Source of the DNA: Asterella californica
Lineage: Eukaryota > Streptophyta > Marchantiopsida > Marchantiales > Aytoniaceae
NCBI GenBank assembly: GCA_036924285.1
Contig: JAYKYS010000022.1
Span: 744,001-808,000 of the forward strand
DNA: 64,000 bases
Direction: 5' to 3'
Within the stretch, counting starts at the first letter, position 1, and every line of letters begins with the position of its first letter. Positions 1 to 12,049 of this stretch are shown piece by piece. The notes under the pieces are model-generated. The model saw only the letters and a list, made by a program, of their open reading frames with translations, searched no databases and was not told where the DNA came from. A program made the position numbers and the translations under genes.

Positions 1-670
1 TTCATGATGTGCTTCCATCAAAGCCATCAGAGGTGACCCCTGAGTGAGAGACAGGCCCGACATGTTGCAGATTCGTGGATGACGATCGTGGAGGTTGAGA
101 GATCGGGGGTTAGTTGATCTATAGGACCGCTGAGGGTTTACAGAATAGATCTTAGAACTTAGAGCAGCGTTACTTGTGCAAATCCTCTGTGGGAACGATA
201 TCTTGTATACTAAATGGGCAAAAGGAGAAATCCTACGTCACTACAGCGTGTCAAGAATATTTAGCAAAATATTTTATCTTTTATTGATACTATTATACAA
301 CTCACTATTAGTAATCCGAAGATAAAGCATTCAGATAGTCACAATTTGTAACTAATCGAGTGAAAACTATTCTCATCAAACAAGCTATGACCATCATCTA
401 TCATTCAATTCTATCATAAGGTAATGTATTCATCTACCAAGTGTAATAAAAGACCCTTCATCTATACATAAAAAGAAACTTATTCCATGAAAGAAAGTTT
501 TAATTCAAGACTCTCCATGTTTAAAATGATTGCAGTTTATGGCTTGCTTTTAGTTGCATGGAAGCACAAATATGCATTCATAATCACCTGATGAAGTTTT
601 TATGGCAATTAACATCAAGTTCTAAACATTTAAGTACCAACTATTATAGCACGAATCAATGAAAGATCAC
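1..670. other. AT-rich flank, no gene seen
   Basis: I see no conserved coding sequence, RNA gene or clear repeat here. The stretch ends where the decayed gag-protease retroelement fragment begins, so part of it may be more deeply eroded sequence of that element, but nothing supports this directly. Confidence 0.4.
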
Positions 671-699
671 ATTTGTATCTCATTGCTACCCTTCTTTTC

Positions 700-3215
700 T
701 CTCTACCACTATGGAAATTATTTCTAGAAAATGAAGTAGAACAAAGAGAAATCATTGTTTTTAAGAAAAAGATAGATGATTTAATGGATTATAGTTATAT
801 TATCTATCGTGGCTCCACAGATGAAACCTATCACATCCAAACAGGCTTAGATGCAGAGGTGCATATGGTGCAATGATACAGATCATCCTATTAAAGATTG
901 CGGTTCCTTCGACGAGACATTACGGTGAGAAATCATCTTCCGGAATGACAAGAAGGTTGCACTCAAAGATACAACCGATCTTCTTCAAAACAACTTTTAA
1001 AATTATTCTTGATGTCATATGACATTGCAATAGTGGATGCTTTGACTTATGGTGTCAGGGTTGAGTATCAGAGGGAGGATTTTGTTGAGCATATAGAGCC
1101 AAGCAGACTTTGGTCGTTTGCTATCATCCGAGAAGCTACTAGATGAGAGAATCTAGTCGAGTCATTACATGTATATGCGTACATTGTGAAGAGCCAACAC
1201 GAGGCTCTAGTTGATGATAAGAGGAGACGAGACGCAGAAAATGCTAGAGAAGAGACCTCTTCAAAGAGACAAACTCGAGAAGACAAGTCTCGACAAGAAA
1301 CTCGAGAAGGTGGAGCTTGAGATCTACTGATGAACGATGCTCTTCTCTATTGAAAGAGAAAAAAAACAACCACGAGAGAAGTGCCAACCGGTTGCATACA
1401 AATTGCAGTCAAGCATCAAAGCCGCTACAGACATAAATGGAGTATTGGAGGAGCGGATCTTGAACGCCAAGGTAAAATTTATCTTGCGTGAAGTTTTAGA
1501 TATCGCAAAATGTGAATTTCATGATGTCATCATAGACATCATTAAACAAAAACGACTCATGAAAGAAGTAGTACTTACGCATGCTCTTGATACAAGGATG
1601 TTCTAGACGAGGAGGGAGAGATTGTGAACTACAATGCATAACTGACGAAAGAGGATAAAGATCGAAGTCTAAGGATGCGTTTTGAAGACAAAGAGGATGT
1701 CGTGCAGCAAAACTCGAATCACTACAATTGTAGTCATTAGACTCTGTGACTAATGAGACGCTTGTGAGAATAAGAGGTTTGGAAGAACCCATTGTTGCGT
1801 TGATCGACCACGGCTCGAGATCAACATATTGTCGAAAGATCTTTACAAGAAGAGAAGATGACCTATCAACATGCAGCATGGATGGATAATCAAGGCAGCA
1901 AACAACACACGTGAAGATCTGTATAGATGTTCGGGTGAGGATTGACAATGTCGTTACTTTTTTTTCTAAGAAACCACATCATATTCACTCATCCTTGGAC
2001 AACCATGTATCACAACAACTCGAATGGAGATGAGAGCATTGGATGACTAGTCGGCGTATGTGGAAATATGCAGCCAAGACGAGAAGAGAGCAGTGCAGTT
2101 TTTAATTGCACAAGTTAATCATGAGAGGAACAGAGACCGCTTAAAAGAGAATTCTCTTCCGAAGGTGACTGCGAATTTTAAGGATTTTTGGTGAGTATCA
2201 CTATAGAGCGAGATTGTGGTGGTAAGTAAGAAAATATACTCTCGCTTGAAGAAGAAAATGTCTTTCGTACAAGGTTTATTGGGTTTGGTGAGTGTGGAAT
2301 TTGTGTATATAAGAAGGTTGATAACTTAAGAAAATAAGAAAAAATGCTTGTGTGGGATTGCGTTGCGTAGGTTGAGAGAATTGGGTGAGGATGAGAAGAT
2401 TCTAAGAGTTTTTGAGGAAGATGGGCTAGAAGATCCACTGTAGAATATCATGTCTCTCCAGGTATGAGGATAAGATCGTATCAATTCACTCAAGGTAGTT
2501 ATATTCCACGATCGAGAAATTTCGAGCATCAGAAGTTTGGGTGGAGACGAAGTACAAGACGGTGGACAAGAAGATGAAGCGGGTAGTTAGACTTAATGTA
2601 ATTCCTCTACTGCTCTAGTGTCAGCACTACAAGCGGTCCAAAATCCAGAGAAGTGTTCTAATAGCATAGCCCCGAAAATATAACTCAGAATCAAATAGAA
2701 CTCTACCAAAATTTGTGGAACTCATGCTCACCGTGGAAATGGCTTTCCTCCAAGGGAGCTCGATCTCCAAACTTTCCGATAGAGTCCCAACCGGACACAT
2801 AAAGACTTCCCGGACCGAGTTTCTCTAGACAATGTGATCGAGTTCTCATGAGAATCAAAGCTTAATGTCATGAGTTTAATGCAAAACTTTCTGGTAAAGT
2901 CTTGAATGGAGTTTATCTCCACATATGCTCTAACGGCTGAAAAGACAGCTCTCGAGAAGGACATTCCACTCAGGGCTTACCACTCCAGCTCCTTTAGTAC
3001 TACAAGATCCCCAACCATGCAGATGTGGATCTGAAAAGTGTCCTAAGGTCTCCAAAGCATTTCTAAAAAGGCTTCAAATGAACATCGGCAGTTCAGAGTT
3101 TTAGAGTTAAAATGTCTCCATCTGACTGTGGCAAAGTTGTCAACGATCTAGGATATATATTATATCTTGTCTCATTGACGTTACCCTCGCTGACCATTTT
3201 GCGACTTTAACTAAC
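700..3215 (+). pseudogene. decayed gag-protease retroelement fragment
   Basis: Translation in shifting plus-strand frames gives a retroelement gag-protease. At 860-901 there is a CX2CX4HX4C zinc knuckle (RCIWCNDTDHPIKDC) of the nucleic-acid-binding gag type. At 1,390-1,560 a conserved block (LEERILNAKVKF, then FHDVIIDIIKQKR) precedes the protease. At 1,757-1,960 a retropepsin-like segment carries the active-site variant VALIDHGS; it is broken by one frameshift and by stops at tryptophan-like positions. A further block near 2,020-2,150 (ITTTRMEMRALDD, later KRAVQFL) follows. More distal coding-like text continues to about 3.2 kb. No reverse transcriptase is visible. The zinc knuckle and the pre-protease block resemble those of the gag-only element at 47.6-49.2 kb, so both seem to belong to one family. 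Many stops and frameshifts make this copy non-functional. The ends are approximate because no LTR was found. Confidence 0.75.
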
Positions 3216-3279
3216 TAGGAAGTGAAGCAAGTGTAGGAGTTTAAGATAAAATATTTTGGCAACTGGAACTATAAGAGTT

Positions 3280-3338
3280 TTCCAGAATACAAGAAAGTTG
3301 CTTGTGCTGCGCTGAAGCAACTTTCTTGTATTCTGGAA
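3280..3338. repeat. perfect 24-bp hairpin, 11-nt loop
   Basis: The left arm at 3280-3303 is exactly complementary to the right arm at 3315-3338, with an 11-base loop. The arms read ttccagaatacaagaaag and on to ttgctt. There is no mismatch, so the structure is either young or functional. It could be a precursor of a small RNA, a tiny foldback element, or a template-switch mutation. The sequence alone does not decide. Confidence 0.9.
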
Positions 3339-3628
3339 GCAAAATCTAAACTCATAATGTGACTTTACAGACGAAACAAAGGTCACCAAATGAACATGTA
3401 GTAATAGGTCACACACATACAAAGGGAACAGAAGAGAGGTCGCTACATGAATGATGAAGCAACTTCAGTTGACGATCATAATCAAAGAGGTGTCAACCGT
3501 AAATCTTTCAAGCAATGTCAAATAAAAGTCTGCATGTCTTTCCATTGTCTTTGTACAAGTAATACAGTAAGGACAAGTGATGGTTGACTCGATCTAAACT
3601 GACAAGACATCTGATGATTTGAGTGAGA

Positions 3629-3822
3629 ACGATACAAAACTATTACTTCCTGGAGAAAGACAAAAAGTACAAGCACAAACAATCCGACTACTTTACCAGA
3701 GTTGTTGAAGGTATCGTCCATAATGACGATACAAACCTATTACTTCCTGGAGAAAGACAGAAAGTACAAGCACAAACAATCCGACTAGTTTACCAGAGTA
3801 GCTGAGGGTATCGTCCATAACT
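3629..3822. repeat. tandem duplication, 97-bp unit
   Basis: Two adjacent near-identical copies begin at 3629 and 3726. Each starts with acgatac and ends with ggtatcgt, so each unit is itself bounded by a short inverted repeat. The copies differ at only a few bases. The open frame across them simply follows the repeat and is not taken as a gene. Confidence 0.85.
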
Positions 3823-3902
3823 CTTCCTCTTCTTTGATCTGATTACCACTTCTGTAAGCAAGACTAAAAGCTAGTACTTCCTAAACAAATCACAGTGCTT
3901 TT

Positions 3903-3960
3903 TGTGCTCAAAGTTTAGGGTTTACTCTTTTTGTGCTCAAGGTTTAGGGTTTATTCTAAA
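3903..3960 (+). repeat. duplicated telomere-box motif
   Basis: A 29-bp unit ending in gtttagggttta occurs twice in tandem, with TTTAGGG at 3914-3920 and 3943-3949. TTTAGGG is the plant telomere unit and also the telo-box promoter motif. With only two copies this is not a telomere remnant of any length. Confidence 0.6.
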
Positions 3961-5171
3961 CTCTAAATTCATTAGTTTATTTCGTTAGATATAAATGTAA
4001 GTAAAATAGAGTATTTCTTTTAAAGAAAAAGTTTTGAAAAGTTTTTTTAATTATGTTACTTTATATCTTCTTTTGAAAGTTTAATATTAGAAAAAATTTT
4101 AAAATTCAAAAGTGTTATTTTATAGAAAATAAATAAATAATTTTTATGCTAAATTAGAAACTAAAGTAAAATATTTGAATTATGCTTTGACTCGTGTATG
4201 TATGAAGTTGTATGGAAAAACAAGTCAAATAAAATTTAAAGATTTTGCATAAAAAGTTTGTTTCGATCTACATAGATAGTTATGCCAAAATTTAAATAAC
4301 AAACAAAATACAAGATAAATAACCAATAAATAAGTAGAGTATGTGTGAACTTGGTGTAAATGTGACTTAATGTACCTAACCAAGGTCTGCTGACAAGAAG
4401 TGTGTTTCTCAAGTATAGAAGTGTAGCAAATCTGAAGTATAATATCTGAATCTAGGAACCTTCCATACCGACTTTCACGCCTAATCACCCATTGACTGTT
4501 CGGTATTTGTTAACTGGAAAATCAAAGTTCCCCGGATTTTATTTGTGGTATGTATCAATCACTATACACTGCAAGTACTTCTTGAAGCGATGTATATTTT
4601 TGTCAACTCCTCTAAATGTATTAATTTATCTTGGCCCGATGTTAATAACTACTTAGTTTCATTTGTCAATTCACACAATATTTATATAAGATTTGTAACT
4701 ATTCGCCATGTAACATTCATGAGTTAAATATTTTGTATATGCAATGTGAACCAAGTATAATGTCTTGTAGAGGAACATACATGTATTTCTTTTACTATTT
4801 CTTTATAGAAATTATTATTATACAAATCTACCATTTTTTTCATAAAACTTCAGTTATTATGATAATGAGATACTCAATTGGTGATTATAACTAAATTCAT
4901 GACTGGAAATAACTTAAATTATTATTTTTTCAGCTGCGAGAGTACTAACAAGGATAATGTTGTAGGTAGCTTGTTTGATGCAGAGGTCCTTAGCTTGTAG
5001 TTTGAAGTTTTTGGACTGCACGTTTTATGTTTCATGTGTTTGCTAATTCTACAACTTGACAAAAAACTGAGAGTGATCAAATGATCGTACAATGTATTTC
5101 AGAATTGCGTACATAAAAAGATATAAGATTCGTAACTTTCAGGAATTTTTGTAATATAATTTTATAATTAT
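3961..5171. other. AT-rich intergenic stretch
   Basis: Very AT-rich sequence. No recognisable coding region, RNA gene or strong repeat was seen. It immediately precedes the 195-codon ORF, so any promoter for that ORF would lie here, but no specific element can be named. Confidence 0.4.
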
Positions 5172-5759
5172 GTGACATATTTTTCTGAAAAGGATGAAGT
5201 CTATGCAACTTGTTCGCTGCATTTCAACACAACAGTGATAAAAAGTAAGCTTACTTATAAAAGTAAGCTTTCCAAGAAAATGGAAAAAGCCATCCGATAT
5301 TTCCGTAGAGATCCTATGACAAGTTTCCAACTTCATTTAAAAAATTATGATGAAGTTAAGGAGAAAAATGTCAAGGTGATTTTATGTTATAGTGGTGACT
5401 TTGATTCTCAAGGGTGCTTTTATTATCATGATAAAGTACATATTCAGAATATTGTATATCGTGATCATGTACTATATTTACGGAAAAGGAGAGCAAAAAA
5501 GGTATTGAGGTTTCCTCTTTGGGTTAAGGTACCTTCTAACTTTTACAGTATTCGGTCTTTGAAGAGAGCTGAAGTAGTTTTTGCTAAAGGTCTGGGTATT
5601 GTTGCTGTATGGTTCAAGGCAAAAGTCAATATAAAACAAATGAGCTTCTTACGTAAACACATAATAAATCTATACATAATGAAATATGTTGTGAAACGTA
5701 GTGATCATAGAGCATCTTTAGAAGGAACGATGCGTGATATGGGTCTTTTACAGAATTAG
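5172..5759 (+). CDS. orphan ORF, 195 residues, unknown
   Basis: This is the longest uninterrupted frame in the first 13 kb. It would encode a basic protein (for example RKRRAKKVLRFPLW in the middle and MKYVVKRSDHRASLEG near the C-terminus) with no signal peptide, membrane segment or family I recognise. The start at 5172 is the first ATG. A second ATG (KKMEKAIRYFRR region) gives a shorter product. Base composition is less AT-rich than the flanks, which modestly favours coding. It lies just before a tandem-repeat array and has no gene neighbour. It could be a lineage-specific gene, one exon of a larger gene, or a retro-transposed fragment. Function is not inferred. Confidence 0.35.
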   Translation: MTYFSEKDEVYATCSLHFNTTVIKSKLTYKSKLSKKMEKAIRYFRRDPMTSFQLHLKNYDEVKEKNVKVILCYSGDFDSQGCFYYHDKVHIQNIVYRDHVLYLRKRRAKKVLRFPLWVKVPSNFYSIRSLKRAEVVFAKGLGIVAVWFKAKVNIKQMSFLRKHIINLYIMKYVVKRSDHRASLEGTMRDMGLLQN

Positions 5760-5969
5760 AGAGAGGGAAAATGGAAGAATTTTGTGACCTACTAAAATAA
5801 AATAAAATTATAGTGATAAATATTTGAATTTACCCGGAAATTTGATTTATTGGTCGAAAAGTACTACTACAGAATCTTATTTGAAGTATTGTTGGTTTGT
5901 GCGATTTTCTCAGTTTCCATTTGTTTTGAAAGACCTCTTGTTTGTTATTATATCATGACTTTCTATGAG

Positions 5970-7060
5970 TAATAATTCTTATAGTTTTTTTTGGCTATAA
6001 CAGGTACAAATAATTAAAAGCTTTTACATTAGGTATGGCGCTTCAATGCAGCTGCAATATATGTGGATGTGATTTTGTTTTGTGTTCTTGTGTAGTGTTG
6101 GAAAATACAAGAATTATTACTAAAAGAATTTATTGTAGTATATTATGACACTCTATGATAATTTAATTCTTATATTGTTTCTAGCTATAACAGATACAAA
6201 AAATTCAAAGCTTCTACACTAGGTATGCCGCTTTGATGCAGCTGCAATATGTGTGGATGTCCTTTTGCTTTGTTGCTGTTTAGTGTTGGATGATATAAGC
6301 ATTATTTTTCACAAGTAGTTTTTTCTGCTTTTTAGTTTATCATGAAATTCTATGAGTAATAATTCTTTTAGCTTTTTAACATGTACAAATATTTATAAGC
6401 TTCCACATTAGGTATGCCGCTTCAATGCAGCTGCAATAATTTGGATGTGATTTTGTTCCTGTGTAGTGTTGGAAAATACAAGAATTATTACTAGAAGAAC
6501 TTATTATAGTATACATATCATGACACTCTATGAGTGTCATGCATGTACAGACAATTTCATAAGCTTTCACACTAAGTATGCCACTAGGTATTTTTCATAA
6601 GTGTTTCTTCTTGTTTTTTTAGTATATCATGAACCTCTATGAGTAATAGTTTTTGTATATTTTGACTATAACAGGTACAAATAAAGATTAATAAGACAAA
6701 GCTTACACCTGAGGTACAGATAGCACTTTAATGTAGTTATAATATGTGTTGATGTGATTTTGTTTTGTTCCTATGTCATGTTGGAAAATATAAGCATTGT
6801 TTGTTTAAGAGCATATGTAGTATATCATGACACTCTATCAGTAATAATTCTTATATTTTTTGGCTATAACGGATACAAATATTAAAAGCTTCCACATTGA
6901 TATGCCTCTTCATTGCAGCTGTAGTATATATGTAGTAGTGTTGTTTTGTTATTGTGTAGTGTTGGGAAATAGAAGAATTATTACTATAAGAATTTTAGTG
7001 ACATTCATGATAACTTAATTCTTACATTTTTCTAGCTAAAAGATAAAAAAATCCAAAGCT
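5970..7060. repeat. tandem array, about 190-bp unit, six copies
   Basis: Six degenerate copies share the core aggtatgccgcttcaatgca, then gctgcaatatgtgtggatgt, then a T-rich run and gtgttggaaaata. Copies start near 5,990, 6,180, 6,370, 6,550 (shortened), 6,670 and 6,860. Looser relatives of the core occur near 30,985 and 31,115, so the unit is also dispersed. A 10-bp hairpin (catgacactc tat gagtgtcatg) sits between the third and fourth copies. No protein is encoded. Confidence 0.8.
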
Positions 7061-7900
7061 TTATTTTATATTTGAAAAGACCTAGATTCACAGTAATTTA
7101 AACTCAGATATTTAATTATTCATGCTGATCGTAGTGGACAAAAATAAAATCCAAAATGAGAATATAATATTTTATCTTTTGATTATGAGCTTGTACAAAT
7201 ATTACTTATAGGTACATATGTCCAAACTTCATTTGGACAGCATCACAATTAGACTCTTTGTTCGGATATTTGGTTTTAGTCGTCGAATTCTCAATCTTTT
7301 ATGAGGTTGTCTCAATAAATCACTATCATCATGAGCTCCTTATGAGTAACAAAGCTTCAAAAGACCGAAAGTAATAGCATCACCATTTGACCACGAAATT
7401 AGCTCCAATTGTCTCATTGGAAAGCTCTCTTCAAGAACTTTCTTACCATCCAAGTTTCAGTCTATTTTCAGCAAAACTCGTGAATACAGCCATTATTCTT
7501 CACAGAATAATCTATTATAAGAAAAATTTTTCTCGATCTTGCATGAAGGTTCTTTTTCCAGCTCTAGTGAATGTATTTCTTTCTTTTCTTTTCTCTTTTT
7601 TGCAGCTCACAATGAGCCATCCTCCTTCCTCTACTTCGTTTTGGCTCATGGTGAGCATCTCCTGACCTGTTGTTGAGGTCATCTTGACAATGAGAAGAAA
7701 TTTTCCTTCACTCAAGAAGCAATAGTGCCGGTATTTGGATTCAGAATGAGTCCAAAACTATTTCATTGGAAATTTGATGTCATGTGCTCTCCAGCCATCC
7801 TAGTCTCAGTCTATTTTAAGTAAAGCTTGTGAAGCTACATACATTATTCTCTAAAAAAACTTTAGGGTAAAAAACTAATATTGTATTTTTAAAAGAGAAA
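7061..7900. other. intergenic, no supported gene
   Basis: A short duplicated motif (catttgaccacgaaattagc and later related text near 7,740) hints at further old duplications. A 92-codon open frame at 7387-7665 shows no family features and is not called a gene. Confidence 0.35.
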
Positions 7901-8570
7901 TTATACTCTCTCCATATTAGAGATGACTAAGCACGAATCGCTGACTGAATCAATATGGAATTAGACGTAAAATAATACACGCTCATCGTGAGTAATTATA
8001 AAATAGTAAAAGCAAGTAACAACCCTCGTCGTGAGCTTCTTCATTTAGCTTGAGTCCGGACTAAATGAATCTAGTTGGACTTGACACCCGAGAAGTCTAA
8101 GCTTGAACTATGGGCTAATTGACTCAGCCTCAAAGACGAAATAACACGTGCTCACCGTGACCTACTCCAAGATAAATAATTACATAGTTCTTCTTTAGTT
8201 CCCCACGTCTAGGATCCTCCTACAATTCCATAGGAGGGCATCTATTCTTGGGAGATAGTATTATATTTTTTTAAAGAAAGTTATACTCTCTCGATTTGGG
8301 ATGACTAAGCCGGAATCAACTCGAAATTGGACATAAAATATAACGCGTTCACTGTGAGTAGTTATAAAGTAGCAAAAGCAAGAGAGTCATCATTAGCTTC
8401 TTCATTTAGTTCAAGCTCGGACTAAATGAATATAGTTGGACCTCACACCCACGAAGTCTAAGCTGGAAGCTCAGGTTGAATTAATCCGGACTCAAAGATG
8501 AAGTAAGACGCTCTCACCGTGAACTACTTTAAGATAAATAATTACACAGTCTTTGTATAATTTTTGACGT
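7900..8570. repeat. tandem duplication, about 380-bp unit
   Basis: Two diverged copies start at about 7,902 and 8,278 with ttatactctctc. Both run through the shared landmarks catcgtgagtaattataaa, cttcttcattta, ggactaaatgaat and gataaataattaca. Identity is roughly three quarters by eye. There is no coding potential. Confidence 0.75.
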
Positions 8571-8639
8571 CTTGAATTCTCTTACAATTCTTGATGATCT
8601 AAAGAGAAGGCATCTATTTCGAAGTCCTAGTGACCTAAG

Positions 8640-9730
8640 TGATGGCTGAATTGCTTTGGATAAGATTCTTTCATGAGAAAAATGAGATTAGGAATGTCAA
8701 GAGTAGTTCATTCTAAGATTCAACTACCAATATTTTAGATATTCACTTACATGAAATAAGTGCGATAAGAGAATTCAAATTCAAAAAGATTTGTTCAGCG
8801 AGATTTGCTAGATTCAATTTTGGAGATTTATATAAGATTCTTCCATCTAGAAAATAAGATTGGGAATGTCAAGAATTCCATTGAGAGATTATAAAAGATT
8901 CAAGCATCTAGATTACTAAGATTCACTTATGAATATTCTAGATATTCGTTTATAGAGAATCAAGTGCGATAAAGAAATATGAATTTAGAAAGATTCGTTA
9001 TGTTTTTTAGGATTTGGATAAGATTTTTCCATCAGGAAAAGGAGATCGAGAATATGAAGAGTAGTTCACCTTGAGTTTGGAAAAGATCGATCGTCGAGAT
9101 TACAAGATTTGTCTACCAGTATTCCAGATATTTACTTATAAAGAATCTTGTGTAATAAAAGAATCTAGATTTAGAAATATTCATTCATCGAGAATTGCTA
9201 GATTTATTTTTGGAGATTTGGATAAGCTTCTTCTATTCAAAAAATGAGATCGAGTACGTCAAGAGTAGTTCATTTAGAGATTATAAAAGATTTGATCATC
9301 AGGAATAATTATAATTATTTTTTATATATTGGTATTCACTTATAAGGAATCCAAAAAGATTCGATCATTGGAATCACTAAGATTTGTCTATCAATATCCA
9401 AATATTCACTAATAAAGAATCTTGTGTAATAAGAAAATCTAGAGTTAGAAAGATTTCTTCATCAGGAATTGCTAGATTTGTTTTTGGAGATTTTGGTAAG
9501 ATTCTTTCATCTGGAAAATGAGAAGAGAATGTCGAGAGTAGTCATTTAGAGATTATAGAATATTCGGGCATCGAGATTACTAATTTTCATTTTTACACAC
9601 TGGATATTCACTTGTATGGAATCCTGTGCGATAAGAGAATCAATATTTTTAAAGATTTGGTCATTGAGATTTTATTCTATTCTTTGTAGGAGATTTGGAA
9701 GAGATTCTTTCATCGAGATCTCGTGAATAA
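8640..9730. repeat. tandem array, about 185-bp unit
   Basis: Five to six degenerate copies repeat the order ggagatttggataagattct, then a short gap, gaatgtcaagagtagttca, gatattcacttat and gaatcttgtgtaataa. The array is AT-rich and non-coding. It abuts the 380-bp duplication and is not related to it by eye. Confidence 0.75.
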
Positions 9731-10405
9731 TAATTCAAGAATATTTTAATTTCCGAAGAAAAAATCTAGAAAAAACTATATAAACAATCATTGATGAGAG
9801 AATCTTTAAGTGCTGATTCTCAAATCAAATTTTATTCTCTACTTATTACACCATTGAATATTAGAATATTAATAAGCAAAACTTAATAATCCCGATAATT
9901 GATATCTCTATATTTACTCGTGGTTGGATATTATAGAATCTCGATGAAAGAATCTCTTCAAATCTTGATTTCCAAAACCCGAATCGACCACTCTTTAGAA
10001 TCTTGATGAAATAATATTCTCTAAATCTTCCAAAATTGATGTTAAAGTATTTCTGATAAAAAAATTTTCTTCAGAATTTTATTTATAAATGGATGTCACA
10101 ACATTAGCCAAGAGATTTTTAAGAAGCTCTCTATTATTTCATTAAATGGTTTGTTGTGTCAAATTGTTTTAAATCAGCTTTCTGACTTGGTTATAGATTG
10201 CATTGTTGGTTTTCCTCAAAATACATGAGATCAAAATATTCCATTAGTTTGGAGAAGAAGTGAGAATTTTGTTTCTACATTTATCTTGACAGTGATCTAA
10301 GATTTTTTAGACTATTCTAGAGAGAAGTGTCAAGTACTCGTATAACATGGATTAACTCTAAGAAGCAATGACATTCATGTATAAGTTGGACTAATTTAAC
10401 CTGCA
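9731..10405. other. AT-rich spacer
   Basis: Nothing beyond fading copies of the preceding array was seen. Confidence 0.35.
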
Positions 10406-10409
10406 CAGA

Positions 10410-10790
10410 CTAGTGGTCATCATGAGCATGTTTGATAAATGTATTACTACTTGCACATCTTACATCAGTTTTGTTGTCATCTAGTTTATTCTGGTCATTT
10501 TTGTATTTTATACACACAGTGAATACTCCAAGAAAAAAATAATAGCAAGTGGTCACCGTGAGAATGTTTGAAAAATGTATTATGATCCACAAGCTGTTGC
10601 ATCAGCATTTGCTGTCATATAGTTTGTTCTGGTCGTTTTTATATCCTACATATTCTCAATGGAACAGTGAGCTCGAAGCATATTTGAAAAATATAAACTG
10701 ACTTGCACAACTTGCATCAGTTTTACTATTGTGTAGTTTGTTATGGCTGTTTTTGTATCTTCTACACTCATAGTGTTGTATCGGAGACAA
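10410..10790. repeat. tandem array, about 130-bp unit, three copies
   Basis: Three copies carry the ordered landmarks catgtttgataaatgtat, cttgcatcagttttg, tagtttgttctggtc and tttttgtat. No protein-family signal is seen in any frame. Confidence 0.7.
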
Positions 10791-11389
10791 AAACTATTAT
10801 ACAAATTTTTCATCGTGAACCTTTTTGAACGTTTGTTAATTTCATCAGCTTTAGAACCAAAATATTAACTATTGACATATAGGAAGATTTTGTGTTTGGG
10901 AACCATCTCTTTGTGTTGAATGAGAAAAAGATATTTTTATTAGATATCTATTATATACATTAAATATATTTATTGAATTATTATTATAAACATAAATATG
11001 ACATTGAGTTGTTTCAAAGTAGGAGAACTGAGTTGTTTCAAAGTACAATAATTGAGTTGGGGGAGCTGGTTGAGCAAAACTTATTGTTTCAGTATAGTAA
11101 GTTTGTACAGTTTGCATCATTCACCATGGAACACATATCTCTGTTGATTACCTCAATTATTCTTTTCATATCTAAATCTCGATAACGACCTATTCAATAA
11201 CAATACATTTCATAATCTTGTAGAAGAATTGATAGATTGTCTCTTTCATATCTAAACTTCCGTTATGATTTATTTGACAACACTACATAACATAATCGTG
11301 TAGAAGAATTATCTTATCAAAACAACAGATACAAGATATAGTTACAAACATTATCTTATGAAAACAACAGATATAAGAAATTATCTTCA

Positions 11390-11960
11390 ACATCGTCCGT
11401 GCTCTTTACTCCATCTCCATTGGAGCCATTATCAAGATTGATGCAATGATAGAAAGCATCGAGACACAAGTTCAAACAAACAAAATTATATAGTGGTCCA
11501 CTTTCATCCATTTCAATTGGAGCCATTGTCAAGATTGGAGCACTAGTAGAAAGCATGGGGGTAGGAGCTCGAACGGCCAAAATTATCCAAAGCTTTCCTT
11601 CGTCCATCTCAATTGCGACCATGTTGAGATTGAGACGATCGTAGGAAGCGTGAGAGCTCAGACAATCAAAATTATCCAACAGTTCTCACTTCCATTAAGA
11701 TCATTGTCAAGATTGAGAAGATGGCACAAAGAGTGAAGCAAAGATTTAGACGATGCAACACTTTTCCTTACATCCATCTCCATTGAAACCATGTAAAGAA
11801 TGAGACGATGAAAGAAAACATGGCGGCAAGAACTCGAACAGTCAAAATTAACCAATGCTCTCTTTCTTGTTCATCTTCGAAAAGACCATTGTCAAGATTG
11901 AAGTTGTGATAGAGAGCGTTAAAGATTGAACTTCTTTCTCCATGCTTCAATCCATCACTT
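11390..11960. repeat. tandem array, about 115-bp unit, five copies
   Basis: Copies are marked by ccatctccattggagccat, tgtcaagattgagac and aaaattatccaa. Minus-strand open frames here (such as NLDNGSNGDG-like text) repeat with the unit, so they are products of the repeat rather than a gene. Confidence 0.7.
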
Positions 11961-12049
11961 CAACCGATCAACATCTCAATCCTTAGTCCAAGAGTTCCAA
12001 TCCCATGCTTTCAACAATCACCTCGATTCATCATTATCTTGATCTTTAA

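Noticed and set aside
3280..3338. Calling the hairpin a microRNA gene
   Set aside because: A perfect stem of 24 bp with a short loop is not typical of plant precursors, and no small-RNA evidence is available.
3903..3960. Interstitial telomere
   Set aside because: Only two TTTAGGG units, embedded in a 29-bp duplication.
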